Counted from the first letter of the stretch, positions 46,905 to 58,029 are shown. The stretch is 64,000 nucleotides of DNA from Hordeum vulgare subsp. vulgare (GCF_904849725.1 NC_058524.1:509252263-509316262), one strand, 5' to 3'. The notes: a model not told the origin generated them from the sequence alone. Made by a program: numbers and translations.

Positions 46905-49900
46905 TGTGACAGCCCGATGCCGACGTTCCGGAAGATTCCCCCTTCTTTTCCGTTTTCGTCGTGTGATTAGTTTTATTTGGTGGCATCATCATTTAGTTTG
47001 CATCGTCGCATCGTGCATGGCATCTTGCATCGCGTGTGGTGTATTGAGTGTTGTGCTTCGAGTGATCACCGAGTCGTAGAGCGATAGTAGTTCCCCCTCT
47101 CTCGCCTCTTATTTCTTTTTGTGGTTTGCTAAAGTTTTCGTGTTAACCCCCTTTTAAAAAAAATCATCTTCTTTTAAAGAAAATCATTTTATTAAATGTG
47201 GGGGCAACCCCTTGGGCTTTCTTTATTTTCTTCTTTGTTTATTTTAAATCCGTATCATTTTCTTTTTCCTTTTAAAGCGCTTTCATTTTATTCTTTAAAT
47301 AAAAGAGGTTTATTTTATTCTTCAAAAGATTTTAATTTTAATTCTTCAAAAAAAAAGGGTTTATATTATTTCTTTTAAAAATCCCAACTATTTTTATAGT
47401 TGGGAATATTATTTTTTTCAAAAGGGGTCAAAGGCATTTATTTTATTGTTTTTGTTAAAAGCCTTTCTTTATTTAAAAATTTCTATTTTAAAAGTTTAAG
47501 AAAAAAAACCCAAGGGGAGAGAGGCCCAGCCGGCCCAAGGCTAGACTAGGCCTCCAACCCTAGCGCCACGGAGAGCCACGCTCGATCCCATCTGCCGCTG
47601 CGCCTCTCCCTCGTCTCCCTCGCGCCGTCGTCCTCCCGTGCGATCCCCTCTGCCCCGCGTGCAAGCCCCTGCCTCGCCCGAGACCTCGCCGGCCTCCCAT
47701 CCGTGCCGCCGCCCCCGCCTGCGAGATGCCAGCGCCGAGCCCTCTCCTCCCGTTAGCCTCGTTCCCCGCTCTTGCCTCGCATCATCCACCCCGTGCCGCC
47801 GGCCTCAGCTGCCCCGCCGTTAGCTCCCTCCGCCTCGCCGGCCTCTCCGCGCCGCTCTGGCCTTCCGCGCCGCGCAGCTCGGGCCTTCCGCGCCGCGCCG
47901 CCCCGAGCGCCAGGGCCCCTCGGCCTCGCCCGCCATGGCCTCGCCTCCCATCCAGGCGCCGTTCTCGCGCCGCCGCGCCGCACCTGTCCGCGCGCCGACC
48001 TCGCCCATCCCCGCGCCGTGCTGCCCTGCCTTGGTCCTCTGTGCGCCCAAGCCGAGAGCTAGCTGCTGCTGCTATGTATGCTGCTGCTGTGCCATGTTGT
48101 TTGTTGCTGCCGCTTGTCGCTACGTGTTGTTTGCTGTTGCTTGCGCTTGTTGCTGCCGCCAATGCTGCTGCCCTGCTGTTGTGTTGCTTAGCTGATGTGC
48201 TTGCCTGCGTGGGATGCTGCTGCCATGCATGCTTGGCCGATGCATCTGTTGCGTTGCCGTGCCGTTTTGTTGTTGCCAAGTATTGCTGTTGCTGCCGCTG
48301 ATGCTATCGTTGTTGCTTGCTGTGGCTTGTTACTTGCTGCTGATGCTTGCTGCTATTAGTTGCTGATGGATGCTTGGCTAAGCTTGTTGTGCCTAGCTGC
48401 TTGGAGTTGCTCTTCCTGATGCCTTGTTGTGCCGTAGCTGCTTGCTAGCTGTTTGGCCTGCTTGCTGCCCATGCCGGCTAGTGCTTGCTGTTAGGCTGTT
48501 GTATATGCTTGCTAGTTGTAGCTGCTGCTTGCCTTTCTAGTTAGGCTAGGTGTTGCTAGCTTGCTAGCTTGCTGTTGCAAGTTGCTGCTATTAGGTGGTG
48601 GCATGATGCTGTTGTGTCGCCGTTGCCTGCTGCTTGCGTCGCGTTGTTCTTTGATGTCGCTGGTTATGATGGCGAAGACCGCGTGCGTCATCCCCTCCTT
48701 CATGGGACCGACAAGATCGGCGGGTACAACGACGTCCTCGACGAACCCCGAACATCGAAGGAAACGTGATCGACTACCGACGCCGAAGACCCGAGAACCA
48801 GGACGCCGAGTGAACGACTACCGTCGACGAGACCGGTACCACGACTTCCGCGACGTCCACGACGACCGTTGTTCCCCTTCACCGAACGAACCGCTCCGAT
48901 TCACATGCGTCGAAGGTATACCGATGGAACGTTGTCGTGACCGTATGTATGTGATGTATGAGTTGTATCGTGTGTTGCACCGTATGTTGGCCGTTGCACC
49001 TTGTGTTCCTCTTTTGTTGTGCCTCGACACATGGGAACCCGGTAGCCGGGATCACCCCATCTTTATTTAACGTTCCCGCACACGCTTCCCAGTACGTTGG
49101 CACGATACCCCGTTGAGATATCGGGATAGGAACGTTGTCGTGGCATCGTTTCCGTTTTGCCGCCATGGTTCCCTCTCGCTCGCCATGGCGACACTTGTTT
49201 CCTTCTCTTCTTGCCGGATGTTGAACTCGCATGCATGTCGCATTCATGGCATAAGATCCTTTGTTGCATGCCTCTGGTAACGTAGCTTGTTCTAAGTTCC
49301 GCATGTTAACGACTAGGATGTCATGTAGGATCATCGCTCACCCCTTGCCATGTTAACTACAATTTAATATTGCCGAGTAAATAATCGGGAGTGAGTTAAA
49401 TAATTAAACGTGGAGTTTCGTCGATATGCAACCCGTTGCATATCGAGCTTCACTTAATGTGTAGAGTATGCGTGAGGTGAATTGCCATGCCATGCCTTGC
49501 ATCTTTGAACTGATCATGCATCATAGTAGGGTATGCATCATGTTGTGCATCGTGTGGTGAATATTTGTGTTGATGTTTGTTTCCGGTTTGCTCCGTCTCA
49601 ATAGAGTTCCGCAAGTGTGTCGGAATGTGAGGACCCGTTCGACTACGCTGGTTCGTCTGCTTCACCGAGTTGTTCTTCTTCCAAGCAGGATCTCAGGCAA
49701 GATGATTATTTCCCCAGATACCATTACTATCATTGCCATGCTAGTTTATCGCTTCTATCATTTATGTCTTGTTGCCTACCACTTGTTAAATATCAGCCTC
49801 TCAACAATGCCATGATTACCTTCAACCTGTTCGACCTAGCAAACCACTGATTGGCTATGTTACCGCTTGCTTACCATGTTGTTAGCGTTGCTAGTTGCAA

Positions 49901-49997
49901 GTGCAGATGCTTCCATGTGATAACATGGGTTCCTTGTCTTATCACCATATATTAATGTTATTTAATTTAATACACCTATATACTTGGTAAAAGGTGG
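46905..49997 (+). mobile_element. Truncated large LTR, LARD-like
   Basis: Starts TGTGACAGCCCGATGCC at 46905 and runs about 3.1 kb. It contains A/T homopolymer-rich sequence (47150-47510), a GC-rich leader-like block (47540-48060), a TGCTGC-rich tract (48060-48650) and a 3' part (GTGATAACATGGG, CACCTATATACTTGGTAAAAG) shared with the solo LTR at 56274-61792. It stops abruptly inside a MITE with TGG microhomology instead of a CA end. An exon-like block at about 49606-49850 (SECEDPFDYAGSSASPS, DLRQDDYF) follows an AG acceptor. No gag or pol is present. GC-rich frames of up to 191 codons at 47726-48301 look like composition artefacts. Confidence 0.65.
48060..48650. repeat. Irregular TGCTGC/TTGCTG-rich tract
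   Basis: Dense interrupted triplet-like repeats of GCTGCT, TTGCTG and GCTTGC over nearly 600 bp, inside the truncated large LTR. No coding frame is supported. Confidence 0.8.
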
Positions 49998-50174
49998 GAC
50001 TACATACGGATATATATACCGTTACTAAATATAAATCTTTGTAGAGGTTTCACTATGGGACTACATACGGATATATATATAGACATATTTTAGAGTATAG
50101 ATTCACTTATTTTGCTCTGTACGTAGCACCTTAGTGAAATCTCTGAAAAGACTTGTATTTAGGAACGGAGGGAG
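49995..50174. mobile_element. Truncated copy of the duplicated-arm Stowaway MITE
   Basis: Same sequence as 45472-45701, including the internal arm duplication, but lacking the left terminus. The right end GGAACGGAGGGAG is followed by TA at 50175-50176. Confidence 0.85.
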
Positions 50175-50309
50175 TACATATCAGTACTTGAGTAGACCTA
50201 GATTCATAGAATTTACTAGAGCAATATTCAGTCATGATGCCTCAAGTTAATTTATAGAAATCCAAATCCAAATTACACCACAAATTTCACTCTGCATGTT
50301 GCTAACGTG

Positions 50310-50645
50310 ATGGTTTCCTTATCGCCAATTGGATTCCCATTTGCGAAGGCTCACAATGTACACAATATGCACACATGAGTATGATTAAAAAATAAATCAA
50401 AGATACAAGAGTGGTAGGAAGTGAACTTACGGGGGCAAACGGATCCGTTATCTGCCAAAAAAAGGTATCATTCAATAGGTATTTGATGGCAGTGGAATGG
50501 TCTTCCTTTGTGTAGAATGTGGTGTATTGATTGATCCCCACAAAGTCCAGCGAGTCCTTCACTAAATCGGCCTATTTTGTCATGAACTTTGGTAGCCTTT
50601 CTCTGACGTTGCCGGGTATCACCGAAGAAGAAAGGATCGGCATAC
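50310..50645 (-). pseudogene. Beta-glucosidase (GH1) exon fragments, copy D
   Basis: A second copy of the GH1 fragment. The exon at 50645-50431 reads YADPFFFGD, a frame slip, ERLPKFMTK, a stop, ADLVKDSLDFVGINQYTT, ending QITDPFAPV at a GTAAGT donor. The upstream acceptor is AAATAT (AG lost), whereas copy C keeps AAATAG. A GAG-to-TAG stop is specific to this copy. A second block at about 50345-50312 again gives NGNPIGDK. Both copies came from one duplicated segment that also carries the MITE. Confidence 0.8.
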
Positions 50646-50849
50646 ATATTTGACTTTTGACATAACATCTTTTATCTCAGCAACTCAAAGAAAATTAAAT
50701 TTAGAACTTACTACTACTCTAGTATTTGTTCATTGTCAAAAAAATATACAAAACTGCCAGGCTAGTTCTGTAGTTCTATTATTGGCAATCCATCCATGTT
50801 TAGATTAATTAGTACATTAGAAAATAGTCTATGGAGTTAGTGAGGATCA

Positions 50850-51590
50850 CTGACCGTCCGAACTGAAACTCTTGTGTTTCCTTAGTGACCTCAACATCAG
50901 CTGAGGAGTTTGAGACAGGATCGTACCATATCACATCCAACGACATCCCGACCTCTCCATTTTGCTCTAGCTGCATAATATTAATGTGCAGGAACTCAAT
51001 CTTTTATTGTTCATTTCAAACAATATTGCAACCTCGGTCCCAAGGGGAAATCACATCAATTTTAAAAGAGCAAAAACATGAACTGAACGAATATATAGGT
51101 GTTCTGACTTCCAACTGACCTTGTACTTCTTCTTGTAGATGTGTGAAATCGTGGCGTGAGCGAGGATGATGTTGTGGGTGACAATGTAGAATCTGTGCCG
51201 GAGCTCCCTTGTTTGCACTTTGCAGCAGACGTGGAGGAGCATGGAGCAGCGGACACAAATGCCTTTGAGGTGTGATGACACTTCGGTCCTTTTGTCTTTT
51301 CGGCATTTGCCATGTTGTCGCCTCGACCCAGTTGTTCTCTTCTTCCTTTTTTTTGTTGTGTTCAATGGTGTTATCTATTTTCTATCATCTTTGTATCCCT
51401 GATACCTCTTGTTAATGAATGGAAGAAGCGCGGGTACATTTTGTCAAAAAAAGTATATTTCATTCAAAGTCCCATGTACTTCTTCGTGGTTATTATCAAT
51501 TTTCTGAAGGTATAATGAATAGCGTTACCAAACATGATCATTAGTCATTTTTATAGATTTTCTGGCCGTTGGGTTGCTCCTTCTCCACAA
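50850..51590. repeat. Locally duplicated unit D
   Basis: Closely matches unit C and extends beyond C's breakpoint into the part shared with units A and B (ATACCTCTTGTTAATGAATG, TTTCTGAAGGTATAATGAAT, CTGGCCGTTGGGTTGCTCC). Unlike unit B it has no GAACATTTTT array. Confidence 0.75.
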
Positions 51591-51613
51591 TCCAGTAACA
51601 ACACTGGGAAATA

Positions 51614-51691
51614 CTCCCTCCGTCTCATAATAAGGACGTTTTTAACACTATAGTAATGTAAAAACGCTCTTATATTATGGAACGGAGTGAG
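51614..51691. mobile_element. Short Stowaway MITE (78 bp)
   Basis: CTCCCTCCGTCTCATAATA at the left and TTATGGAACGGAGTGAG at the right, with TA at 51612-51613 and 51692-51693. Unit B provides the empty site (GGAAACAGATTCC against GGGAAATA...TAGATTCC). Confidence 0.85.
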
Positions 51692-51711
51692 TAGATTCCT
51701 TATCACAGTAT

Positions 51712-53152
51712 TATGCAATAAAAAATGTTTGATAATTCTTTTCGAGAGTACGCAAAATGCGTACCATAACTTTATAGAAGAAGAGAGAATTGCAAGTACA
51801 AGATGACGTCGCGAACAATGAGCGTAGCATAACTCCACATCCGGCTAGTCCAAGGACAACTTCATCCGACTAGTCCAAGGACAACCACCACTACAACACA
51901 AAAGTGCCTACCCAAAATCGAGAACTCGCCGCATCTCGATCGACATCGGTCCTCCGAAGAACATAAGCTCCAACCAAGCTTCTCTCGTCGAGGACCATCC
52001 CCCCTTGATGCCTAAAGGAGATGGCAAGAGGATGGCAGGAGTCGATCCGACCCAAGGAAGCCACCGTCTTGGAATCACCAACGACGACCGTACATAGCGT
52101 GAGAGACAAACGATCAGGGCAGCGACGAACACCGGAGGAGGACAATAAAGGAACTCCATGTCGTCTTGCGATGCTCGCAAGAGAGGGACGGCGTCGGAGA
52201 CGCCGCCATCGTACCAATCCATAACAGAATTGAGGCTTTCGCCCGGACACAAATACCAACATCAAGCAAGCGAGGAAAATGGAGGCACACTCGACGACGC
52301 CTCCAAGGAAGAAAACGACACACACAAGTGCCATCGTAACCGGTCCGGCCAAAACCGAACATGACTTTCATCCGTGATGACGCGCATCTCCACTCCTTCA
52401 AGGTTTCGGGCAGCATTGTTCAAGATGCCTCACACCGCAGTCACCATAACTAATTGTCATCGATGTTGTGCATCAATTGATCTCCCCGACCTGCACTGTG
52501 CGAGAGAGTGCGACCCAGGCCACCAACAACAACGAGCGAGGAGCAGTCGCAAACAACCATGTCGTGCAATGGCCAGATTCACCGCATCGGCCTTCACCTA
52601 CCAGGGGACTGCGACCAGATCGGATCTGAACAACACCTCCGAGCATTCCCGAGCGCCAGCTCTCCCGAGGCAACACCGAGCGCCCCTTACACGGAGGCAA
52701 ACGACCGCCCGCTGTCCGCCGGTATCCTTCGTGGCACGACCTCCTTGGTGTCGCCGCCTCCATGTCTGGGCTCGCGCCGCCTTCACGAGCAGAACCTGTG
52801 CACCAACCTCGTCCACCACCCTGCAGCACACGTCGCCAGAATCCACCTTCCCTCCACGCTCTGTGCTCTGCTCTAGTGGCTCTCACACTCCACCTTCCCG
52901 CGAAACACACTACCGGCCACCCCACCTCCATGGCTGCCCCACACGATGTCCCGCTCCGTGCGAAGGGAGACCGTTGAGGGGGCCTAGCCAGCACCCGCAG
53001 CCTTCGTCAGCCGGGCGCGACCGCCACCGCATGCTCCGGCGGCGCCGGCTGGGGGAGGGAATCGGGGGCATGATGTTTTTTCGGGAGAAATTATGCATGA
53101 TACTAACAAGTCAACACCCCGTGCATGCATACCATCCTAATATTTTGCAGGC
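51712..53152 (-). mobile_element. Unclassified 1.4-kb insertion in unit D
   Basis: Unit B reads GATTCCTTGTCAACAAAGC without interruption, whereas unit D is split between GATTCCTTATC and CCAACAAAGC by about 1.4 kb. The insert has ends near TTTTCGAGAGTACGC (51737) and TTTTTTCGGGAGAA (53093). The right part (52370-53060) is GC-rich, with several overlapping frames but no recognised domain. An imperfect repeat GACTAGTCCAAGGACAAC occurs at about 51845-51890. The minus-strand orientation with a TACTCTCGAAAA end could suit a 5'-truncated LINE, but this is a guess. Confidence 0.4.
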
Positions 53153-53249
53153 CAACAAAGCACGTTACATGCATAAATCAGCAAATTATCCATCTAAATT
53201 TGACCACTAGTTACCTATGTAATGTACACGAGTAGCAAATGAATTTGTT
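53153..53249. repeat. Fragment homologous to the end of unit B
   Basis: CAACAAAGCACG, ATTATCCATCT and TTTGACCACT occur in the same order as at 45158-45240. Confidence 0.65.
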
Positions 53250-53541
53250 AGAAGATCAAACGCTATGCTTACGGTTTGGGTCTTGTCCATCACATCATTT
53301 TTTTAATGATGTGATCCGTTATCAAATACTAACTCATGTTTATGGCTAGCAAACTTTAACCATCTTTGATCAACGAGCTAGTCGAGTAGAAGCTTTACTA
53401 GGGACACTATGTTGTCCATATATCCACACATATACTTAAGTTCCAATCAATACACTTATAGCATGGATAATAAACGATTATCATGAACAATGAAATATAA
53501 GAATAACCAATTTATTATTGTTTGTAGGGCATATTTCCAAC
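53250..53541 (-). mobile_element. BARE/Angela-type LTR fragment
   Basis: Matches the terminal 290 bp of the copia LTRs in reverse orientation (GGTTTGGGTCTTGTCCATC .. GGGCATATTTCCAACA). It is truncated on the left, with no partner nearby. Confidence 0.85.
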
Positions 53542-54152
53542 ACACGCGGTGTGCTAGGCATACTCCATCGCAACTTGTGGGGTGGCCTAATGTTACGATG
53601 AGGAATCTCGGACCCGTCGTGGTCATAGTGTTTCTCTTGGATGGGTCCTGGTGGAGGAATCGAATACATGTCAAAAAATTACCGAACCAACTAAATCTCG
53701 ACAGACCTAAATATTTAATATCTAAATATGGTATAGAATATTACTCGACCAACTAAAAATATCGGCACATTTCACTATTCGACATCTAAATATATTACCG
53801 AAACCTACTGGAGCAACTAAAAAATTCACACACCTAGTGGAGCAACTAAAAATATTCACACACTCCGTCTGGTTAGAGAGCCTTGATGAGGCCCTCACCT
53901 GCCGTTCGGAGCCACCCAAGGACCGCCTGCGTATGGTCAGTCGAACCTCGCACGCAAGGGCCACCTCCTCCATTGCCCAGCTGACGCTCTCGTCCACCTC
54001 GCCCCCGTCCCAACGTAGTTCCTCCTGGCGCTACGCAACGGTTTGCTCCGCCCACGGTTGGGTCTCCAGGAAATGAGTCGTACCAACAAAAACACTAAAA
54101 CACAAGATAAGCAAGGCAATGGCCGGCACTGGCTATAGGCTGGCGCCCGGCT
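53542..54152. other. Low-copy flank with short tandem repeat
   Basis: 53690-53865 has imperfect repeats of GAGCAACTAAAAATATTCAC with TATTACCGAA variants. 53870-54075 is GC-rich and open on both strands with no recognised motif. Possibly old gene sequence; nothing definite. Confidence 0.4.
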
Positions 54153-55910
54153 TGTTGGGGAACATTGCATGGGAAACAAAAAATTTCCTACGCACACGAA
54201 GACCTATCATGGTGATGTTCATTTTCGAGAGGGAGATCGGATCCACATACCCTTGTAGATCGCTAAGCAGGAAGCGTTAATAAACGCCGTTAATGTAGTG
54301 GAACATCTTCGTGATTGAAATCACCGTCGTCCCATGATCCGTCCTGATCTAGCACCGAACGGACGGCGCCTCCATGTTCAGCACACGTACAACTCGATGA
54401 CGATCTCCGCCTTCTTGATCCAGCAAGATAGACGGGGAAGTAGATGAGTTCTCCGGCAACGTGACGGCGCGCCGGTGATGGTGATGATCTATTCCTGTAG
54501 GGCTCCGCCCGAGCTCCGCAGAAAACTGATCTAGAGGAAGAACTACGAAGTAGAGGTTTAGGGTTGCACGTGGCAAAGTTGTGTCTCAAAAACCCTAAAA
54601 ACTCAAGGGATCCCCTAGGGCGTCGGCCGAAGTGGGAGAGGAGGGACTCCAACTCCAATTCGGTTTGGGGGAAGGAGGAGTCCCTTCCTTCCTTCCCACC
54701 TCCCTCTTTTTTTTCTCCTTTGATTTTCCCTTAGCCGAAATAGTCCACTTGGGCTGGCCTCACCAGCCCACCAAGGGCTGGTGCGCCACCCATGGGCTAC
54801 TAGGTTCTCTCCCGGGCGGGTGGCCCCGTCCCGGTAAAAACCCGGAACCCATTCGTCACTCCCGATACACTCCGGTAATGCCCGAAATCTTTCCGGAGGC
54901 CAAATGAAACAATCATATATATCAATCTTCGTTTACGGACCATTCTCGAAATCCTCGTGACGTCTGTGATCTCATCCGGGACTCCGAACAAACCTTCGGT
55001 CACCAGCACCTATAACTCAATTATACCGAAACGTCACCGAACCTTAAGTGTGCAGACCCTGCGGGTTCGAGAACTATGCAGACATGACCCGAGACACTCC
55101 CCGGTCAAAATCCAACAGCGGGACCTGGATGTCCATATTGGATCCTAAATATTCTATGAAGATCTTATCGGTTGAACCTCTGTGCCAAGAATTCATATAA
55201 TCCCGTATATACCATTCCCTTTGTCCTTCGGTATGTTACTTGCCCGAGATTTGATCGTCGGTATCCCTATACCTATTTCAATCTCGTTACCGGCAAGTCT
55301 CTTTACTCGTTCTGTAATACAAGATCTCATGACTAACACTTTAGTTCACATTGCTTGCAAGGCTTATATGTGATGTTGTATTACCGAGTGGGCCCCGAGA
55401 TACCTCTCCATCACACGGAGTGACAAATCCCATGCTTGACCCAAGCTAACTCAACGGACACCTTCGGAGATACCTGTAGAGCACCTTTATAGTCACCCAG
55501 TAACGTTGCGACGTTTGATACACACAAGGTATTCCCCCGGTGTCACTGAGTTACATGATCTCATGGTCACAGGAATGAATATACTTGACACGCAGAAAAC
55601 AATAGCAAGAAAATGACACGATCACATGCTACGTTTATAGTTTGGGTCTTGTCCATTACATTATTCTCCCAATGATGTGATCCAGTCATCAAGTGACAAC
55701 ACTTGCATATGGTCAAAAAACTTTAACCATCCTTGATCAACTGGCTAGTCAACTAGAGGCATACCAGGGACATAGTTTTGTCTACATATTCACACATGCA
55801 TTTATGTTTTCATTCAATACAGTTATAGCATGGATAATAAACGATTATATTGAAACAGGAAATATAATAATAACTATTTTATTATTGACTCTAGGGCATA
55901 TCTCCAACAC
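54153..55910 (-). mobile_element. BARE/Angela-type copia solo LTR, minus strand
   Basis: A 1758-bp LTR from TGTTGGGGAACATTGC to CTCCAACA in plus reading. The flanks CGGCT (54148-54152) and CGTCT (55911-55915) look like a target duplication with one mismatch. There is no internal domain or partner. Confidence 0.87.
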
Positions 55911-56052
55911 GTCTGCCGATCAATCGCAACCAAGAAAAAGCCAAGACACTTACCGGAGAAAGCCTCGTCTACCTCGTGGAAGAGCTTGAGCGTGTTGAAC
56001 GCCTCTCACGCCGCTCTTGTCTTGGCTGCCTCCACCCTACGGAGTTCCTTCC
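55911..56052 (-). pseudogene. Small exon-like fragment, unidentified
   Basis: The minus strand reads AAKTRAA, a stop, EAFNTLKLFHEVDEAFS and then a GTAAGT donor. It abuts the truncated copia RT at about 56053. Too short to assign. Confidence 0.3.
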
Positions 56053-56273
56053 TAGGTATTTCATTGAAAAATGTTTGTTCAAGTAATCATTTACGCTCTC
56101 TAAAAACTCCACATTGTTTCCAGTCAGCAATATGTCATCCACGTATAATATTAGAAACGCTACAGAGCTCCCACTCACTTTCTTGTATATACAAGATTCT
56201 CCAACAACTTGTATAAACCCAAACGCCTTGATCACCTCGTCAAAGCGCTTATTCCAACTCCGAGATGCTTGCA
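56053..56273 (-). pseudogene. Copia RT fragment, left of the giant solo LTR
   Basis: The minus strand gives ASRSWNKRFDEVIKAFGF, SCIYKKVSGSSVAFL and YVDDILLTGNN with an intact YVDD, ending FSMKYLGR, where the element is truncated. It is the continuation of the copia at 61793-64000; the codons around AS/Q join across the 5519-bp insertion using the TTGCA duplication. Confidence 0.88.
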
Positions 56274-57123
56274 TGTAGTGCCCCAAGTGTAAACCTTCCC
56301 TATTTGGAACCTAATGCAAGTGGGTCCACCTTGTCAGAGGAATGATGATATCATTTGTGCCATGAGTTCTTGTGATGTCCCTTGTATTTTTTTCCTTCCT
56401 TCCCATGCCTACATGCATAGCATATCATTGTTTGCCTTGTCTTGTGTTGTGTTATATGATCTTAGCATTTCTTGTGGTGTGGTGATCTTGTGGTTAGCTA
56501 CTTTGTGATGTTGTGTATGTGTTGGGGTGCTCTATGATTTCATGTGTGTGTGTCTAGCTCTAAATGAAGTGGGCTTGTCATATTTGCAAACCTCTCTCTC
56601 TCTTTTCTATCTCAAGCCAATATTCACTTGTCCCAACCTTGATTCAAAAATGCCCATGATTCAGTATATTTTGTGGTGGATGTCAAGATGTGTTTTTGTT
56701 GTTTTGTAACTTAGTTTTAAGGGTGCAACTATTCACAAAACAGACCCAACAAATTCTGTTTTGTAAATATTTAATTGCTCCAGATATTTCTTTTCTATTT
56801 TATTCAATTAGGTCATAATTTCTTATGACCACGGGCATTTTTGTTTTGTTTTTAACCCCAACAGATTTGTCTGTGATTTACATCTTTTTCCCTGTTTGTT
56901 TTAATTAGAAAAAACCCTCAGGTTTTTTCTCCTCTCCTATCTGGCGCCAACTAGTGGGCCTCCTCCCACTAGCAGGCCCAGCTCCCCTCTCTCGCGTGTG
57001 GCTTCCCTGTAGACGGCGTCCCTGTCGTCTCCTCCCTCCGTCAGTGTTCCTCTCCCTCTGGTTCAGGCAATGGCGACCTGACGGCGTCACGGATGTCGAG
57101 GCACGTTCCTCGCCCCTCTCCTC

Positions 57124-57131
57124 CATAAAAG
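57124..57131 (+). promoter_or_regulatory. TATA-like box of the giant LTR
   Basis: CATAAAAG in CTCCATAAAAGGGACC, followed by a pyrimidine-rich stretch (TTTCCCTCTCTCGC) that looks like a transcript start region. Confidence 0.45.
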
Positions 57132-57792
57132 GGACCCCCCTTGGTGTCCGTGCAGTTAGGTTTCCCTCTCTCGCGCCGTCACCTCCTTTCCCCTCTCCAC
57201 CTCGCTATCTGAAGATCCGCGTCACGTAAAGTAGAGCCCCTCCGCCATGGCAGTAGGTTGAGTTGCTCCTCGCCGCCGCGTCCGGGTCCCTTCTTCCCCT
57301 CCAACATCTCGGCGAGCACGCAGGGTCATCCACGATTCCATCCCCGCGGCTAGGTTGACGCGAGCGCCCCCTGCTTCTCCTTCTCCACGGCGGCGACATC
57401 CCTCCCCGACGAGCAGACCCGAGCGGCGACCACCACTGCCTCCCCTGCTTCCTCTCCGTCGCGGTCGAGTTCTTCTTCCCTTGGGTGAGCAGATCCATTT
57501 CCTACCCCCTTCCTTGCAGTAGACTTCGGTAGGAGCAGCAGATCGTCGACGGGCCGCTTCCCTGTCGCCGGCGCCGCCGCGCACCATAGCTAGGCTGCTG
57601 TGATACGTCTCGGGCGGAATTAGCACAGGGAATGGACTCGTGGGTGCGTAGGGGTCCTCCCTTCCACGAGTCGTTGCTCGATTTGGGCTATGTCGCCGGC
57701 GGGACAGCTCCCCTGTTCCGGCCGCCGCGGCTCCCCTGTGTATCTTCGAGGGCAGGTTCAGTAGGATTAGTGCCCCTTCTCTGTTCAGTCAT

Positions 57793-58029
57793 CGTTCCGT
57801 AGCCTAGTGGTAGTAGTAGTGGTGCCTGTTGCCTGTTGCCTGTAGGAGGGCGTGGGTTCGATCCCTCCCCTCGGCAACCCCTTTTTCTCGTTTATTTTCT
57901 TCGGCACAGTAGCAGGCAGGTTAAGCATACCCGAAGAGAACCCCCTCTCTGGTCAAATCAGAAGCTGTAGCAGAGTGGTAGCTGCCTTGTGACTGTGTGT
58001 GCTCGAGCAGCAGGTCTGGGGTTGGACCC
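57793..58029 (+). promoter_or_regulatory. Two tandem tRNA-like modules with pol III A and B boxes
   Basis: Module 1: A box TAGCCTAGTGGTAG (57800-57813) and B box GGTTCGATCC (57855-57864). Module 2: A box TAGCAGAGTGGTAG (57968-57981) and B box GGTTGGACCC (58020-58029), inside a perfect CTGGGG/CCCCAG hairpin. Consensus boxes are TRGCNNAGYGG and GGTTCRANNCC. Spacings are 41 and 38 bases between boxes, within the range of tRNA genes. Neither folds into a convincing full cloverleaf by eye. Confidence 0.6.

Noticed and set aside
47726..48301. 191-codon open frame, and other GC-rich frames on both strands at 47540-48300
   Set aside because: Ala/Pro/Arg/Cys-rich composition with several frames open at once, inside a GC-rich and TGCTGC-rich part of an LTR; no domain motif.
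31820..51590. A conserved minus-strand protein in units A-D (RELRHR..YIVAHNIILAHAT)
   Set aside because: Three minus-strand frames are open in copies C and D, changes are not concentrated at synonymous sites, and the longest frame starts inside an LTR; treated as a repeat.
53870..54076. Plus-strand frame at 53837-54076 as a host gene exon
   Set aside because: Both strands are open, and there is no recognisable motif or splice support; recorded only as a flank.
54153..56273. 54153-55910 as the 3' LTR of the copia at 56053-64000
   Set aside because: It is a BARE/Angela-type LTR with its own near-TSD, and non-copia sequence (55911-56052) separates it from an RT fragment that lacks the RNase H and polypurine tract expected before a 3' LTR.
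57793..58029. Functional tRNA genes
   Set aside because: A and B boxes are present, but the acceptor and anticodon stems do not pair convincingly; kept only as tRNA-like modules.
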